Below, piece after piece: positions 27,533-36,625 of a DNA stretch of 64,000 bases (its first letter is position 1; each line of letters starts with the position of its first letter). The stretch lies in assembly GCF_902859855.1 (NCBI RefSeq), contig NZ_CADIKH010000023.1, forward strand, positions 53,044 through 117,043, read 5' to 3'. A model generated the notes under the pieces. The model saw only the letters and a program-made list of their open reading frames with translations. It was not told the DNA's origin and did not search any database. The translations under genes and the position numbers were made by a program. This DNA comes from Paraburkholderia humisilvae. Lineage in GTDB: Bacteria > Pseudomonadota > Gammaproteobacteria > Burkholderiales > Burkholderiaceae.

Positions 27533-28189
27533 TCATAACTGGACCGGCGTGCGGGTAGTCGAACCAGTTTCCGGGTGCCCATGATTGTTGAAGTCGATGT
27601 CACCGATCTTCGCTTTGCCCGATACATTCAGGTTGTCGATCTGTGCACCGTCGCCTCCGGACATCGACATGCCACCTTTACCCGTGATTTGTTCGGCGAC
27701 GCTCAGTTCGTGCGTCAGTGTGGCGGTCGGTGTGTCGATGGTCGTTCCAGTCCCGGCTGAGATATTCAGCGTCTTCGTGGCGATGTTGACCGTCTCTTCA
27801 GCATTGATGTTCAGCGTCTTCGTTGTGATGTCGATGACGCGACCGCGATTGAGAACAACCGAATCACCTTCGTCGGTATATAGCGCAACGGCTCCGGCAG
27901 GAAGAGACTTCAAACGATACGAACCGTGCTCGGTCGCAACGATGACCCCATGGCTTGTCTTCCCGCCGAGCGGTACGACAATTTTCATTGTGCCGGCCGG
28001 CGGATTGCTCGTGTAGCCGTAGTGCTGGAACAGTTCGAGATCGGGCAGGTTCTCGCCCGCCAATCCTTCGCCCTGCGACATCTGTACCGGACCGTCGCTA
28101 CTGACGCTGCCCAGCACGCCACGAAATGCCTGGCGCACGCCGTTGAGCATGCGTGTGATCCGGTTGTCTACGTCCTTTGCGTTCATCAT
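27533..28189 (-). CDS. Mu gp45-like baseplate spike protein
   Basis: The product has 218 residues. An N-terminal OB-fold-like part (HYGYTSNPPAGTMKIVVPLGG) is followed by repetitive beta sequence (ETVNIATKTLNISAGTGTTI) and a C-terminal histidine-containing tip (DIDFNNHGHPETGSTT). The closing HGH motif resembles the iron-binding apex of the Mu and P2 membrane-piercing spikes. The start overlaps the upstream stop. Confidence 0.9.
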   Translation of the reverse strand: MMNAKDVDNRITRMLNGVRQAFRGVLGSVSSDGPVQMSQGEGLAGENLPDLELFQHYGYTSNPPAGTMKIVVPLGGKTSHGVIVATEHGSYRLKSLPAGAVALYTDEGDSVVLNRGRVIDITTKTLNINAEETVNIATKTLNISAGTGTTIDTPTATLTHELSVAEQITGKGGMSMSGGDGAQIDNLNVSGKAKIGDIDFNNHGHPETGSTTRTPVQL

Positions 28190-29313
28190 TTGCTCACCGT
28201 CGTGCCACCGCTGGAATCAGTCGTGATGATCGAGAGCGGGCCATCCGCTTTCTTGCGATGCTTGCGTCCTGTATGCGGGTGCGCGTCGAGAATCCACACA
28301 CCATCTTCCTTAAGCGTCAACGTCGTACGCGTGCCACCCGGGCGGCCGCCGGCGAATCGACGCGCCATCATGAAATACACCGCGTCGATGCCATACTCTT
28401 CCCACAACACGTGCACCCGCTGGCCCGGCTTCCAAAGCACACCATCGCTTGTGCGGTGGCCACGCACGGACGCGCGCAACGTATGCGCCTGAAGTGCCGA
28501 GTCGGAAATGATCTTGCGTGCTCGCGCCTCGACGGCCGCGAGGTTCGGCGCGTCGTGATCGACGTGCACCTTCGGACGATAGACCGTAACGCTCGGGTCT
28601 TTAACGGTGATCTTTAACGCGTTCTTGCCGGTTCCAAAATGCGTGCCGTGCGCCTGACCAAGAACCGTCACGTCGGAATAGCGCTCCGCGATAGACTCAT
28701 CTTCGTCGAACCACTCGACGTTATTACCGGTGCCGTCCTCGCGCAGAACGAGACTGGCCACGGGCGGCGCATTGTAGTCGGGTCCACCCACCACGAGCGT
28801 GCCGTCCGGATCGAACCACGGCCATAGACCTTCGCCCTCGGCCGCGTGCGCAAGCGCGTCCCATGCTGTATCGCCCGGGTCAACGCTAACCTTGTCCCAC
28901 GACGGCATTGCTTGCGACGTATCGACGCGAACCTTCCTGATGCCCAGCGGCTTCACGATGTTCGCGATTACTTCATCGAGTGTCACCTGTTTCGCGGTAA
29001 AGATCGGCGCAGAACAGTCACGAAGAATCGCGGCGTAGTCTCGCCCGCTGATCATCAATGACTTTTCGTTTTTGGCCGTGCGTCGACGAACCTGATCGAC
29101 GTAGCCGACAAGCACCGTTTCGCCACCGACTTTCACTTCCACCGCTGCGCCCTTGACGATATTTGCGGGCATCTTGCCAGCCGGCTTGGCCAGCCTGACT
29201 TCCCACGCGTCTGCCGGCACCAGCAGATCCGAGTCGATCGAATACGCAGTCCACTGGCTGTGCACCTTGCCGCCGATCAACAGTGACACGTCGTCGTTAC
29301 TGGGCGAAGCCAT
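28186..29313 (-). CDS. Mu gp44-like baseplate hub (phage late control D family)
   Basis: The product has 375 residues. The segments VRLAKPAGKMPANIVKGAAV and GDTAWDALAHAAEGEGLWPW are characteristic of gp44/gpD-type hub proteins, which form a trimer above the spike. It overlaps the gp43-like gene by 17 bases and the spike gene by 4. All baseplate genes read as one minus-strand transcript. Confidence 0.88.
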   Translation of the reverse strand: MASPSNDDVSLLIGGKVHSQWTAYSIDSDLLVPADAWEVRLAKPAGKMPANIVKGAAVEVKVGGETVLVGYVDQVRRRTAKNEKSLMISGRDYAAILRDCSAPIFTAKQVTLDEVIANIVKPLGIRKVRVDTSQAMPSWDKVSVDPGDTAWDALAHAAEGEGLWPWFDPDGTLVVGGPDYNAPPVASLVLREDGTGNNVEWFDEDESIAERYSDVTVLGQAHGTHFGTGKNALKITVKDPSVTVYRPKVHVDHDAPNLAAVEARARKIISDSALQAHTLRASVRGHRTSDGVLWKPGQRVHVLWEEYGIDAVYFMMARRFAGGRPGGTRTTLTLKEDGVWILDAHPHTGRKHRKKADGPLSIITTDSSGGTTVSK

Positions 29314-30604
29314 ATAGCACCTCTCCGCGTTCGATGAAATTCGGGTTGCGCACAGAAGGGTTCAGACGCAGCAGTTCGGCAGATCGCGTGTAGTCGCCAT
29401 ACCAACGGTATGCAAGCAGCGTCAGATTTGTCGGTGCAGGAACCGTACGGCTGATGAGCGGCGGTAACGCATCGATGACACTGACGGCGAGCTGCTGAAT
29501 GGACAGCGCAACGTCTTTTAACGGCTCTGTAACCGGCCTGGAATCGTCGATCGCGAGCACGGCACGTGTTTCGTCTATCGCGTCCTGCAGCATGCCCCGC
29601 GTGTCGTCGGTGATCTGTTCGATCTGATCGGGCGTAAGAGTCGGCTGATCCGACTCGTTAGCGAGAACATCGGACGCGACACCGGCCATAACGGTGGCCA
29701 CTACGACCTTTACAACTGCGGTGACGAGCTGCACATCACTCGCGGACGCTGCCACCGTGCTAGGACGTGGCGGTGAATATGGCGCCGCCGGATCAACCTG
29801 CGCCGTCGTCGTGGCCACCGTCGTCGCCGTACCGGGAATGGACAGACTCTGGCCACTCGAGGCAGCGGCAGGCAATTTAACGACCGTCGCCATCTGCTCG
29901 GTCAGATCGCTCCAGTCTGCCATCACCATGCCAGCATCAAATGACCGGAAATCGGTTATTCCACCGACCAGCCCGACAAGATCGGATGTAAACGCGGCCG
30001 GAAAGTTCAGATAGTCGACCGTCGCCGTACGAAAGCCAGTCACAAGGTTCTTGATCGGGCCAAGCGTATCGCTCAACACGTCGCGCAACGCATTCAAACG
30101 GCGCAACCCGGCCTGTGCTGTCTTCAGCGCTCCCATGGCAGTACCAAACATGCTGGTACCGGCAGTTTGCGCGGTGCCGGCCACTTGCGCTGTCGCGTCG
30201 GCGACCTGCACGGTGAGCTGCGCGACGAAGAACGGGTTGCCCGGAACCGAGGGCGCAAAGCGCATCTCGACCGTACAGTAATCCACATTCTCGGCATCGT
30301 GCGGTACATGGCCACCGAGAAACTGCATGTTCGGCATGCTCCCAAACACGGGATGGATCAGTTCGCCCGGGCCTCGCTGAGAGAGCGCGCCTAGAAAATT
30401 CTTAAGCCGCTTCTCATAGTCATCACCGAAGAACACGGCCGTGAGGTTCACATCGGTTTTGCCGCCGAGATCCTCAATGTCTTCGCCGTCGACGTGCGGA
30501 TACGAATAGCGCGCCACGTCACGCTCCAGCGTGTCATCGGTGCGTTGCACGTCGAACTTGACGCCCCGGAACGAGGCGTCAAAGAGCGTGTCTTTCCATG
30601 CCAT
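29297..30604 (-). CDS. Mu gp43-like tail/DNA circulation protein
   Basis: The product has 435 residues. The N-terminal 130 residues (MAWKDTLFDASFRGVKFDVQ, HPVFGSMPNMQFLGG) match the DNA circularisation protein N-terminal domain of Mu gp43 (N). The long Ala/Val-rich middle is followed by a C-terminal LysM-like stretch (LTLLAYRWYGDYTRSAELLR). In Mu it is a tail component next to the tape measure. It starts one base after that gene. Confidence 0.88.
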   Translation of the reverse strand: MAWKDTLFDASFRGVKFDVQRTDDTLERDVARYSYPHVDGEDIEDLGGKTDVNLTAVFFGDDYEKRLKNFLGALSQRGPGELIHPVFGSMPNMQFLGGHVPHDAENVDYCTVEMRFAPSVPGNPFFVAQLTVQVADATAQVAGTAQTAGTSMFGTAMGALKTAQAGLRRLNALRDVLSDTLGPIKNLVTGFRTATVDYLNFPAAFTSDLVGLVGGITDFRSFDAGMVMADWSDLTEQMATVVKLPAAASSGQSLSIPGTATTVATTTAQVDPAAPYSPPRPSTVAASASDVQLVTAVVKVVVATVMAGVASDVLANESDQPTLTPDQIEQITDDTRGMLQDAIDETRAVLAIDDSRPVTEPLKDVALSIQQLAVSVIDALPPLISRTVPAPTNLTLLAYRWYGDYTRSAELLRLNPSVRNPNFIERGEVLYGFAQ

Positions 30605-30605
30605 C

Positions 30606-32879
30606 TTATTGCCTCAGTGCAGCCTTCTGGCCGCTCGTCGTGACAAAGTCGTACAGATGCTGGCCATCGAGATTGATCGTGAAATGTCCTTCTACGACGG
30701 GTGGCTTCTCGTCTTTCTTCTGCGCGAAGATTGCGTCGCCGATGAGCTTGCCAATCTTCTCGCCGAAGTCATGACCGAAGTAGCCGGCAATCGCACCGCC
30801 GACCGCGCCGACGATCGTGCCGGCGACGGGAACGACGGAGCCAACAGCAGCACCGGCCGCGGCACCGCCCGCCATGCCTGCGAGACCACCGACAACGCCA
30901 CCCGCAACGCCTACATAACCGGCTTTCTTCTGATCGGGACTCATCGCATCATTGTTGGCGATGGAGAATGCTTCGATGCCGCCGGCAGCAACCTGCAACG
31001 GCACACCAAATCGACCGAGCAGCTTCGCGTTACGGGCGAAGCGTGAACCAAAGGTTGCCGCTCGGGCTGCGTTCGAGCCGAGCGCTCCGGCTTCAGTCGC
31101 AGCGGCCGCATCGGCTGCTGCAGACCCGGCTGCGCCAGCGCCGGCAGCGCCGCCGAATCCACCGCGCAGGATGCTGACGGCGGCCGCAGCGCCAAGGGTC
31201 GCTGTAAGCGTCTGCAGGCCGATCGTGGTGCCCTCGATCGCGGCGGAAATGCCGGGATACTTCCGTGCGTAGTTGGTCAGGTTGGTCGCCGCGTTGCCTA
31301 GCGAGTTGTCGAGATTTTCAAGCGCGTTCTGTCGACCGATTACACGTTCGTTTTCCAGCTGATCGGCTTTAAACGAGGGGGTCTGCGAGATGAGATCGAA
31401 ATTGCCGGTCACTGCCGATCGCGGATCGAACACCTGGGCCGATACCTGCTTGCGGTAATCTGTCTGGCCCATGTATGCGACGAGTGCACCCAACGCCTGC
31501 CGATCGTGGATCAGCTTTCCGATCGCCGAACCTTCCAGCAGATTCGCCTGGCTGGACAGGATGTCTTTACGCTCACCCTCCGGAGCACTCGCGAGCTGGG
31601 CACGTGTGCGCTGGTAGTTCTTGTCCTTCGCCATCACGTTTTCGACGATGCCGACAAACGCGTCCAGTGCGTTCACGCCCTGCGCGCGCGACGACGCGAG
31701 ACTGCCCGTCAGATCGATGCCGAGGTGTTTTGCCTTCACCTGCGTGTCGGCCGAGTTGAGCTTTTCAAGCAGGTTGACGAGGTTATTGCCCGCTTCATCT
31801 TTCGTACCGGCTGTGATCACCGACGCCTGATTCGCGACGACCAGTTTGCCGAAATCGGTCAGACCGGACATGCCTGCGGTCTTCGCAAGGGACATCTGCT
31901 GCGGCAACCACTTCGACATATCCTTCAGCTCGAAGCCACCAGCCTGACCGCCCTTGAGCGCCATATCGAGCGCGCGCGGAATGTCCGCTTCCTTGATACC
32001 GAAGTTCTGCATCGCACGGATAGCGATATTGCCCAGCTCGTTTGGATCTGCGCCGGTGGCCGTCGAGAATTTCTGCAATGTCGGCAGCAGCTTCATCGCG
32101 GATTTATCACTGACCGCTCCAGACGCGAGCAGGTTGTCCAGGGTGTCAGCCGCCTGCTCACGGGTGCCGCCACCTTGACGGACAGCTCCGACAATCGCAT
32201 CGTTAAGTTCGCCGATTCCACGACGACGGCCGACCACGTCCCGATCCGAGAACGCCGTGTTAGCCATCATCGCTAGCCGGCGATCGTAGGCCATGGTTTC
32301 ACGAACGGCTGGAGCTGCGACCATGACGCCGGCAACGCCGCCCGCGATCGCGCCGCCGGCACGCCACGCGGCGTTAATGCCCCGGCCGCTGCGCGTAAGC
32401 CTGCTTTCCGCCTGCTCGGTGCCACGCAGCTCACGATTAAGTTCCGCGACACGGCTGCGCAGCGCACTGAATGCGCGCGCCTGTTCGGATGCCGACGAAA
32501 AACCGGCTCGATACAAACGGTTGTATGCCGCCACCGTTTGATCGATCTCGCGGCGCACGGTCTGCTCAGAGCGAACGTCGAGCTGCTGGCGCGCATTCGC
32601 GAGCCGTTGCGACGATGTGAGAATGTTCCTGTCGGCGCGTACGTATGCGGCCTCGGTCTGCTGCACGTTACGCTGCACCGATTGCTCGGCGCGAGCGGAC
32701 TGCGACATCCGGACGTCGTATAGCATCCGGCTGGTCGTGACAGCGACGCGCGAGGCGTCGGTGTAGGTCTGCGTCGTCTGGCGCACGGAGCGCTGAACGT
32801 TCCGCTCAGCCTGTTGCGTAGGCGCGGATGCCTGATCGCGCATCCGCAGTGTGAGGCCGACTTCGAGATCGCGCGACAT
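30606..32879 (-). CDS. Tape measure protein
   Basis: The product has 757 residues. Long heptad-rich helices fill the first 180 residues (QRSVRQTTQTYTDASRVAVT), followed by the TP901-family core with KGGQAGGFELKDMSKWLPQQ. The C-terminal part is a Gly/Ala-rich hydrophobic stretch (VVGGLAGMAGGAAAGAAVGS) that probably crosses the host membrane during ejection. Its length sets tail length. It follows the frameshifted chaperone pair, as expected. Confidence 0.93.
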   Translation of the reverse strand: MSRDLEVGLTLRMRDQASAPTQQAERNVQRSVRQTTQTYTDASRVAVTTSRMLYDVRMSQSARAEQSVQRNVQQTEAAYVRADRNILTSSQRLANARQQLDVRSEQTVRREIDQTVAAYNRLYRAGFSSASEQARAFSALRSRVAELNRELRGTEQAESRLTRSGRGINAAWRAGGAIAGGVAGVMVAAPAVRETMAYDRRLAMMANTAFSDRDVVGRRRGIGELNDAIVGAVRQGGGTREQAADTLDNLLASGAVSDKSAMKLLPTLQKFSTATGADPNELGNIAIRAMQNFGIKEADIPRALDMALKGGQAGGFELKDMSKWLPQQMSLAKTAGMSGLTDFGKLVVANQASVITAGTKDEAGNNLVNLLEKLNSADTQVKAKHLGIDLTGSLASSRAQGVNALDAFVGIVENVMAKDKNYQRTRAQLASAPEGERKDILSSQANLLEGSAIGKLIHDRQALGALVAYMGQTDYRKQVSAQVFDPRSAVTGNFDLISQTPSFKADQLENERVIGRQNALENLDNSLGNAATNLTNYARKYPGISAAIEGTTIGLQTLTATLGAAAAVSILRGGFGGAAGAGAAGSAAADAAAATEAGALGSNAARAATFGSRFARNAKLLGRFGVPLQVAAGGIEAFSIANNDAMSPDQKKAGYVGVAGGVVGGLAGMAGGAAAGAAVGSVVPVAGTIVGAVGGAIAGYFGHDFGEKIGKLIGDAIFAQKKDEKPPVVEGHFTINLDGQHLYDFVTTSGQKAALRQ

Positions 32880-32888
32880 GAACTGGTT

Positions 32889-33029
32889 TTAACCTTTATG
32901 AGCGCGTTTAACGGGTGGGCGACGACGCAGGCTTTTAATCGTTGTGGCGGCGTCGGCTCCCTGGGAGCGCTTTACTCCGCGAAGCTTGCAGACGGCATCG
33001 AGCCATCCATCAAGCTCCGCGTCGCTCAT
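32889..33029 (-). CDS. Tail assembly chaperone, frameshift (T) segment
   Basis: The 46-codon frame MSDAELDGWLDAVCKLRGVK... lies in the -1 frame relative to the upstream chaperone and overlaps its stop (ATGA). The frame is open without a stop from the A8 slippery run at 33126-33133 to the TAA at 32889, so it is best read as the C-terminal part of a -1 fusion of about 180 residues. The basic tail (SLRRRPPVKRAHKG) may contact the tape measure. Independent reinitiation at its ATG is also possible. Confidence 0.75.
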   Translation of the reverse strand: MSDAELDGWLDAVCKLRGVKRSQGADAATTIKSLRRRPPVKRAHKG

Positions 33030-33430
33030 TGCACGGACTCGGTCTTCTGAGATTCCGTGCTGCCCAAGGAGGACGACTGCGAGCCGGAAGCCCCGGCGGA
33101 TTCCGCTGGACTCGGCCGCCGAAGCTTTTTTTTGAGATCGTCCTGCGCCTTCTGCAGCACGTCATAGTCGGAGTCGACCATTGCGGTGGCCAGCAGCTCG
33201 GGCGTGATCGATTCTTTCGGGATCGTGCCGAGCGACAGCAGACACGTCGCGAGAATCGCCGTATTCACCCGCATGTTGGAGACGCCACCGCCGATGATCT
33301 CGGGACTCTCATACACGTCGATGTTGTCTCCCACCGTCGCGAGGCGGATCTCGAAGTCGTAGTGACGCTGTCCGCTATCCGCCGGATATTCGACGCCGTA
33401 CAGCAGCGATGCTTTTTCGGTCAGCTTCAT
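33026..33430 (-). CDS. Tail assembly chaperone (Mu gp41-like, G protein)
   Basis: The product has 134 residues. The ATG overlaps the stop of the tail tube gene. Sequence such as YDFEIRLATVGDNIDVYESP is typical of Mu-like tail assembly chaperones. Codons 100-102 are AAA AAA AAG, preceded by CTC, creating a slippery A AAA AAG heptamer. Ribosomes that stay in frame make this form, ending in a Ser-rich tail; those that slip make the longer G-T form. It sits between tube and tape measure, the universal location for this pair. Confidence 0.85.
   Translation of the reverse strand: MKLTEKASLLYGVEYPADSGQRHYDFEIRLATVGDNIDVYESPEIIGGGVSNMRVNTAILATCLLSLGTIPKESITPELLATAMVDSDYDVLQKAQDDLKKKLRRPSPAESAGASGSQSSSLGSTESQKTESVQ
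33125..33131 (-). promoter_or_regulatory. -1 ribosomal frameshift heptamer (A AAA AAG)
   Basis: On the minus strand the run CTC-AAAAAAAAG-CTT places A AAA AAG exactly in the X-XXY-YYZ register of the chaperone frame (codons 101-102). The -1 frame after it stays open for 78 codons through the next small gene. GC-rich sequence just downstream (CGGCGGCCG) could form a stimulatory structure. Confidence 0.8.
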
Positions 33431-33804
33431 TCCGTCACCTTATCGGCTGCAAACATGGTCAGATCGCGGCGCGCCTCGTTATCAGCGGTGTACTGATCGC
33501 TGACGGTCTGCGTGCCGCAGTCCTGGTAGGTCACACGCTGGCCACCAGGCGTTACAGGGAAAATCGTGATCTTCGCGCCTTCGAGGTTTTCCCAATCGAC
33601 GGGGTCACCCGCGAGCGGAATCACCACGGTGACTTTCAGCGTGAACTTGCGGATGCCCCGGGCGAACCCCTTGATACGCCCCTTGCGGTTCATCGTCGGT
33701 ACCGGTTTGGTGCCGGTGTCAACATCGGGCGAGACAGAGATGACTTCAATCTCCTGACTGTCGACCTCCATGACGATCGCGCCGACGTATTCTTCCAATG
33801 CCAT
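33427..33804 (-). CDS. Tail tube protein (Mu gpM-like)
   Basis: The product has 125 residues. The sequence (MALEEYVGAIVMEVDSQEIE, NRKGRIKGFARGIRKFTLKV) and its position between sheath and chaperone genes identify it as the inner tube subunit of the contractile tail. It starts 34 bp after the sheath stop and couples into the chaperone by a 4-bp overlap. Confidence 0.88.
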   Translation of the reverse strand: MALEEYVGAIVMEVDSQEIEVISVSPDVDTGTKPVPTMNRKGRIKGFARGIRKFTLKVTVVIPLAGDPVDWENLEGAKITIFPVTPGGQRVTYQDCGTQTVSDQYTADNEARRDLTMFAADKVTE

Positions 33805-33837
33805 GTCTTTCTCCTGATGGCGGTTAAATGTCTCGCG

Positions 33838-35262
33838 TTAGCCGAGAATCAGATCGATCTCCGCCGCGAACACGTGCAGGCCGGGCACCACGGGTGCCGG
33901 AAGCTTCCCGTTAAGCTGGCCGATGTTCTGCTCATCGGTCTCGAAGATGAATGAATCCTTGTTCGCGTCGATGTTCTGCAGGATCTCCAGATCCTCCAGC
34001 TCATAGGCGACGTCGAGCATCTCGCTGCGCACGGCCGGCGGGATGCGCGTCGACAACTTCGAACGCGGGAAGCGCAGACCGAAGCGATCGCGCCATGCCT
34101 TGCGCGAGTAGTCGAGCGAACGGATCGTCGTGATGTCGAGCAGCGCGGGATCGTCGATGCCTTGCGGATTCACCAGATACGTGCTGACCGCGCGCTTGAT
34201 CTGCACGACATCACCGGGGCCGACTTCGAGTGGCGTGAGGCCTTCGTGAAGGGCCAGTTCCTTTTCCGTGCGACCGGCCTGAAGTTCCGATGCGACGATG
34301 TCGAGGCCCGCGATCGGCAACGTGTTAAGCGGCCGTGCAGGATCGGGCTCGCTCGCGAGGACAGCGCCGTAGCCTGCCGCGATTTCTGCCGGATGGCTCA
34401 CCGAGTTCGGATACCAGGCGAGCGTGATGCGGCCGGAGTTCAACTGGCCAGCGAGCGTTGCACCAGCCGCAAGCGTTCCCGGGAACCCGGCAGACGCGAT
34501 AGCCGGACGCATTTCCATTGCGCCCGACACCGAGTCAAGGAACGATCGCGTTTTCGTCAGCGCATCCTGCTGCGCCCAGCTCGGTGCGATGATGTTGTAT
34601 TGCGACGCAAAGACCTTGTCGAGCGCCGGCTCGATGTCCGGATCATTGAGACCGCCTGCCATCGCGACGATCTCGGCCGTAATGCCGCTCGCCTGATTGA
34701 GCTGCGACAGGACGATGCCGTTGCCGGTCTCGCCCTTGTTTTTAGCCTTGACCGTGACCACGCCTTCAGCAGCAGCCGCGCTTACGTAGAGAGCCGATGT
34801 CTGGGTGATCTGCGCCGCCATGGCAGTGGCAACATCGACAGCGGTATCCCCACTGTTCACCGGAATATCGACGCGCGTGTTGCCGATGAACAGGGCGAAT
34901 GCACCATCCGACGTAGATGTTCCATCGAATGTGATCGTGCCGGATGCCGGCTGGCCAGCGGTGGCATCGTCGACCGCGATCGCCGTGAGCGTCAGATACG
35001 GATTCGCCTTCAGCGCGGCGATCGCCGCAATGTGAGCAAGCGAGCCCGTGCCGAAGTACACGCCTGCCAGATCGCTGGAAAAGATCTGAACAGGTGTGAG
35101 CGCGGGCACCGTTCCGACCTGCAGGCGCTGTCCGACGATCAGCATGCTCTGATCGTTGGTCGGCAGCGCGCGCAGCGCAAGCGACGTGTTGAACTCCATG
35201 TATTGCCCGGGCGAACGGATGCCCGAGGCAATGGTGCTGAAGCTGATGTTTTTGCTGGCCAT
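33838..35262 (-). CDS. Tail sheath protein (Mu gpL-like)
   Basis: The product has 474 residues, close to Mu gpL. The start (SFSTIASGIRSPGQYMEFNT) and C-terminal segments (WRDRFGLRFPRSKLSTRIPP) match the Mu-type sheath family. It forms the contractile outer tail layer. A DUF2635 gene ends 3 bp upstream of it. Confidence 0.93.
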   Translation of the reverse strand: MASKNISFSTIASGIRSPGQYMEFNTSLALRALPTNDQSMLIVGQRLQVGTVPALTPVQIFSSDLAGVYFGTGSLAHIAAIAALKANPYLTLTAIAVDDATAGQPASGTITFDGTSTSDGAFALFIGNTRVDIPVNSGDTAVDVATAMAAQITQTSALYVSAAAAEGVVTVKAKNKGETGNGIVLSQLNQASGITAEIVAMAGGLNDPDIEPALDKVFASQYNIIAPSWAQQDALTKTRSFLDSVSGAMEMRPAIASAGFPGTLAAGATLAGQLNSGRITLAWYPNSVSHPAEIAAGYGAVLASEPDPARPLNTLPIAGLDIVASELQAGRTEKELALHEGLTPLEVGPGDVVQIKRAVSTYLVNPQGIDDPALLDITTIRSLDYSRKAWRDRFGLRFPRSKLSTRIPPAVRSEMLDVAYELEDLEILQNIDANKDSFIFETDEQNIGQLNGKLPAPVVPGLHVFAAEIDLILG

Positions 35263-35265
35263 GAA

Positions 35266-35538
35266 CTATGCTCCCTTCGTGGACTTTTTGTCACCAGCCG
35301 GTGCGGCGTTGGCGTCCGGTGCAACGGCGTTCGCTGGCGACGTATCGGCGACCGGCGCGGGCTTCGCAGCTGCTGCGGCTTTCGTAGCAGCTTCACCGGA
35401 GAGCAGATCGCCCTCGGCAATGCGGCGGCGGTAATACACCGTGTTGGGCACGTCGACGAGAGCACCATCGGTTACATACCGACGTGAGCCTGTCTCGATT
35501 GGAACTCGCAGACCCTTGCGGGCGATCACTTGCATCAT
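35266..35538 (-). CDS. DUF2635 protein (Mu gp38-like)
   Basis: The product has 90 residues. The N-terminal 45 residues (VIARKGLRVPIETGSRRYVT, VYYRRRIAEGDL) match DUF2635, found immediately before the sheath gene in Mu-like phages. The C-terminal half is low-complexity Ala/Pro-rich and probably disordered. Function is unknown. The start directly follows the gp37-like stop. Confidence 0.85.
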   Translation of the reverse strand: MMQVIARKGLRVPIETGSRRYVTDGALVDVPNTVYYRRRIAEGDLLSGEAATKAAAAAKPAPVADTSPANAVAPDANAAPAGDKKSTKGA

Positions 35539-36204
35539 TCACTCCTGTGGCATTTCGATCTGATCCGCCGCGTCTGCGGGTCGATCGGTTCCGGGTTTGA
35601 GGAAATAGCTGAGCAACGTCGTTTTCCAGTCCGGCGTCTCGGGATCGATCTGGCCACCGTACTGTTCGAACACCGCGCCGAGCGGACCCTCGGCTTCGCC
35701 CTGCGGGAATGCGCCGAGGAACAGCGTGTCTTCAACCCATGCCGTCCGGAACTCAAGCGCGTACACCGACATGGCGTCGTTGCGCACCTTCGTGTTGAAC
35801 AGCGTGCGGACCGGACCCGGCTGCAGGTTGCGGATCGGCAGGCCCATGTCCTGCTCATTCAGCAGATGCCGAACCGCAGAGACGAGCAGATTGGTGCCGA
35901 CCTCAGACTGCGCAGGGCCGCCATGGCGACTGGTCTGTTCGTTACGCACGCTGCGTGCGCCGACCATCACGACGAACACAGCTTCGGCCTTCCACTTGGA
36001 CCGACTTGTCGAAACCGGGTCGGTGCGCTTCACGCCGCCGAACGTGACCCACGCAGCAGGGAAGCGCCGCACAACCGTATCCAGCTCGTCATCGTCGAAC
36101 TCACCGCCGTACGTGGCAACCTCGGCGACCATCTTGCCGAGGCCGCGCTTGAGGCGATCGACAATGGAGACCTCGACGGCGGTGATGATCGGAACGTAAG
36201 CCAT
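35539..36204 (-). CDS. Mu gp37-like tail terminator (DUF1834)
   Basis: The product has 221 residues. It begins AYVPIITAVEVSIVDRLKRG and carries FPAAWVTFGGVKRTDPVSTS, as in DUF1834/gp37 proteins, which cap the tail tube and sheath. It lies between the gp36-like and DUF2635 genes, the Mu order. Confidence 0.82.
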   Translation of the reverse strand: MAYVPIITAVEVSIVDRLKRGLGKMVAEVATYGGEFDDDELDTVVRRFPAAWVTFGGVKRTDPVSTSRSKWKAEAVFVVMVGARSVRNEQTSRHGGPAQSEVGTNLLVSAVRHLLNEQDMGLPIRNLQPGPVRTLFNTKVRNDAMSVYALEFRTAWVEDTLFLGAFPQGEAEGPLGAVFEQYGGQIDPETPDWKTTLLSYFLKPGTDRPADAADQIEMPQE

Positions 36205-36208
36205 AGCG

Positions 36209-36622
36209 TTAGCGGTTTTCGCGGCCGAACACGCGCGTGCCGGTCACAAACTGGATAGGGTTGTCGGGCTGCGCAACGACACCTGCAGCCGTCACACCGA
36301 GCGTCACGCCGCCCGATGCGACAAGCTTCAGGAAGTTCACTGCGCTTTTGTAGCGACTCTCGATCTCAACCGTCATGACGGTCTCGCCACCGCACAGGCG
36401 ATAACGTGCGATGTCGCAACAGATGCCCGTCAACATCTTCGGCGCGGGATCGAGCGGCAGCGCGTAGCGACCGGCAAGATACGTATCGATCTCGCTCGCC
36501 GCATCGTCCAGCGCATTGGCCAACACCGTGGCATTCACCTCGCCGGTGCTGTCGCGATCGGACAGCGCGAGCACCTCGCGCTGTCCGAAGCGGGCCGTCA
36601 TGATGTCGACGGTTGCGTACAT
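36209..36622 (-). CDS. Mu gp36-like protein (DUF1320)
   Basis: The product has 137 residues. The start MYATVDIMTARFGQREVLAL and the segment ASEIDTYLAGRYALPLDPAP are diagnostic of DUF1320, a head-tail adaptor family of Mu-like phages. It follows the gp35-like gene by 3 bp. Confidence 0.88.
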   Translation of the reverse strand: MYATVDIMTARFGQREVLALSDRDSTGEVNATVLANALDDAASEIDTYLAGRYALPLDPAPKMLTGICCDIARYRLCGGETVMTVEIESRYKSAVNFLKLVASGGVTLGVTAAGVVAQPDNPIQFVTGTRVFGRENR

Positions 36623-36625
36623 TGC

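Noticed and set aside
34162..35487. 441-codon plus-strand frame opposite the tail sheath gene
   Set aside because: It is an antisense shadow with Arg/His/Asp-rich composition; the sheath gene on the minus strand is clear.
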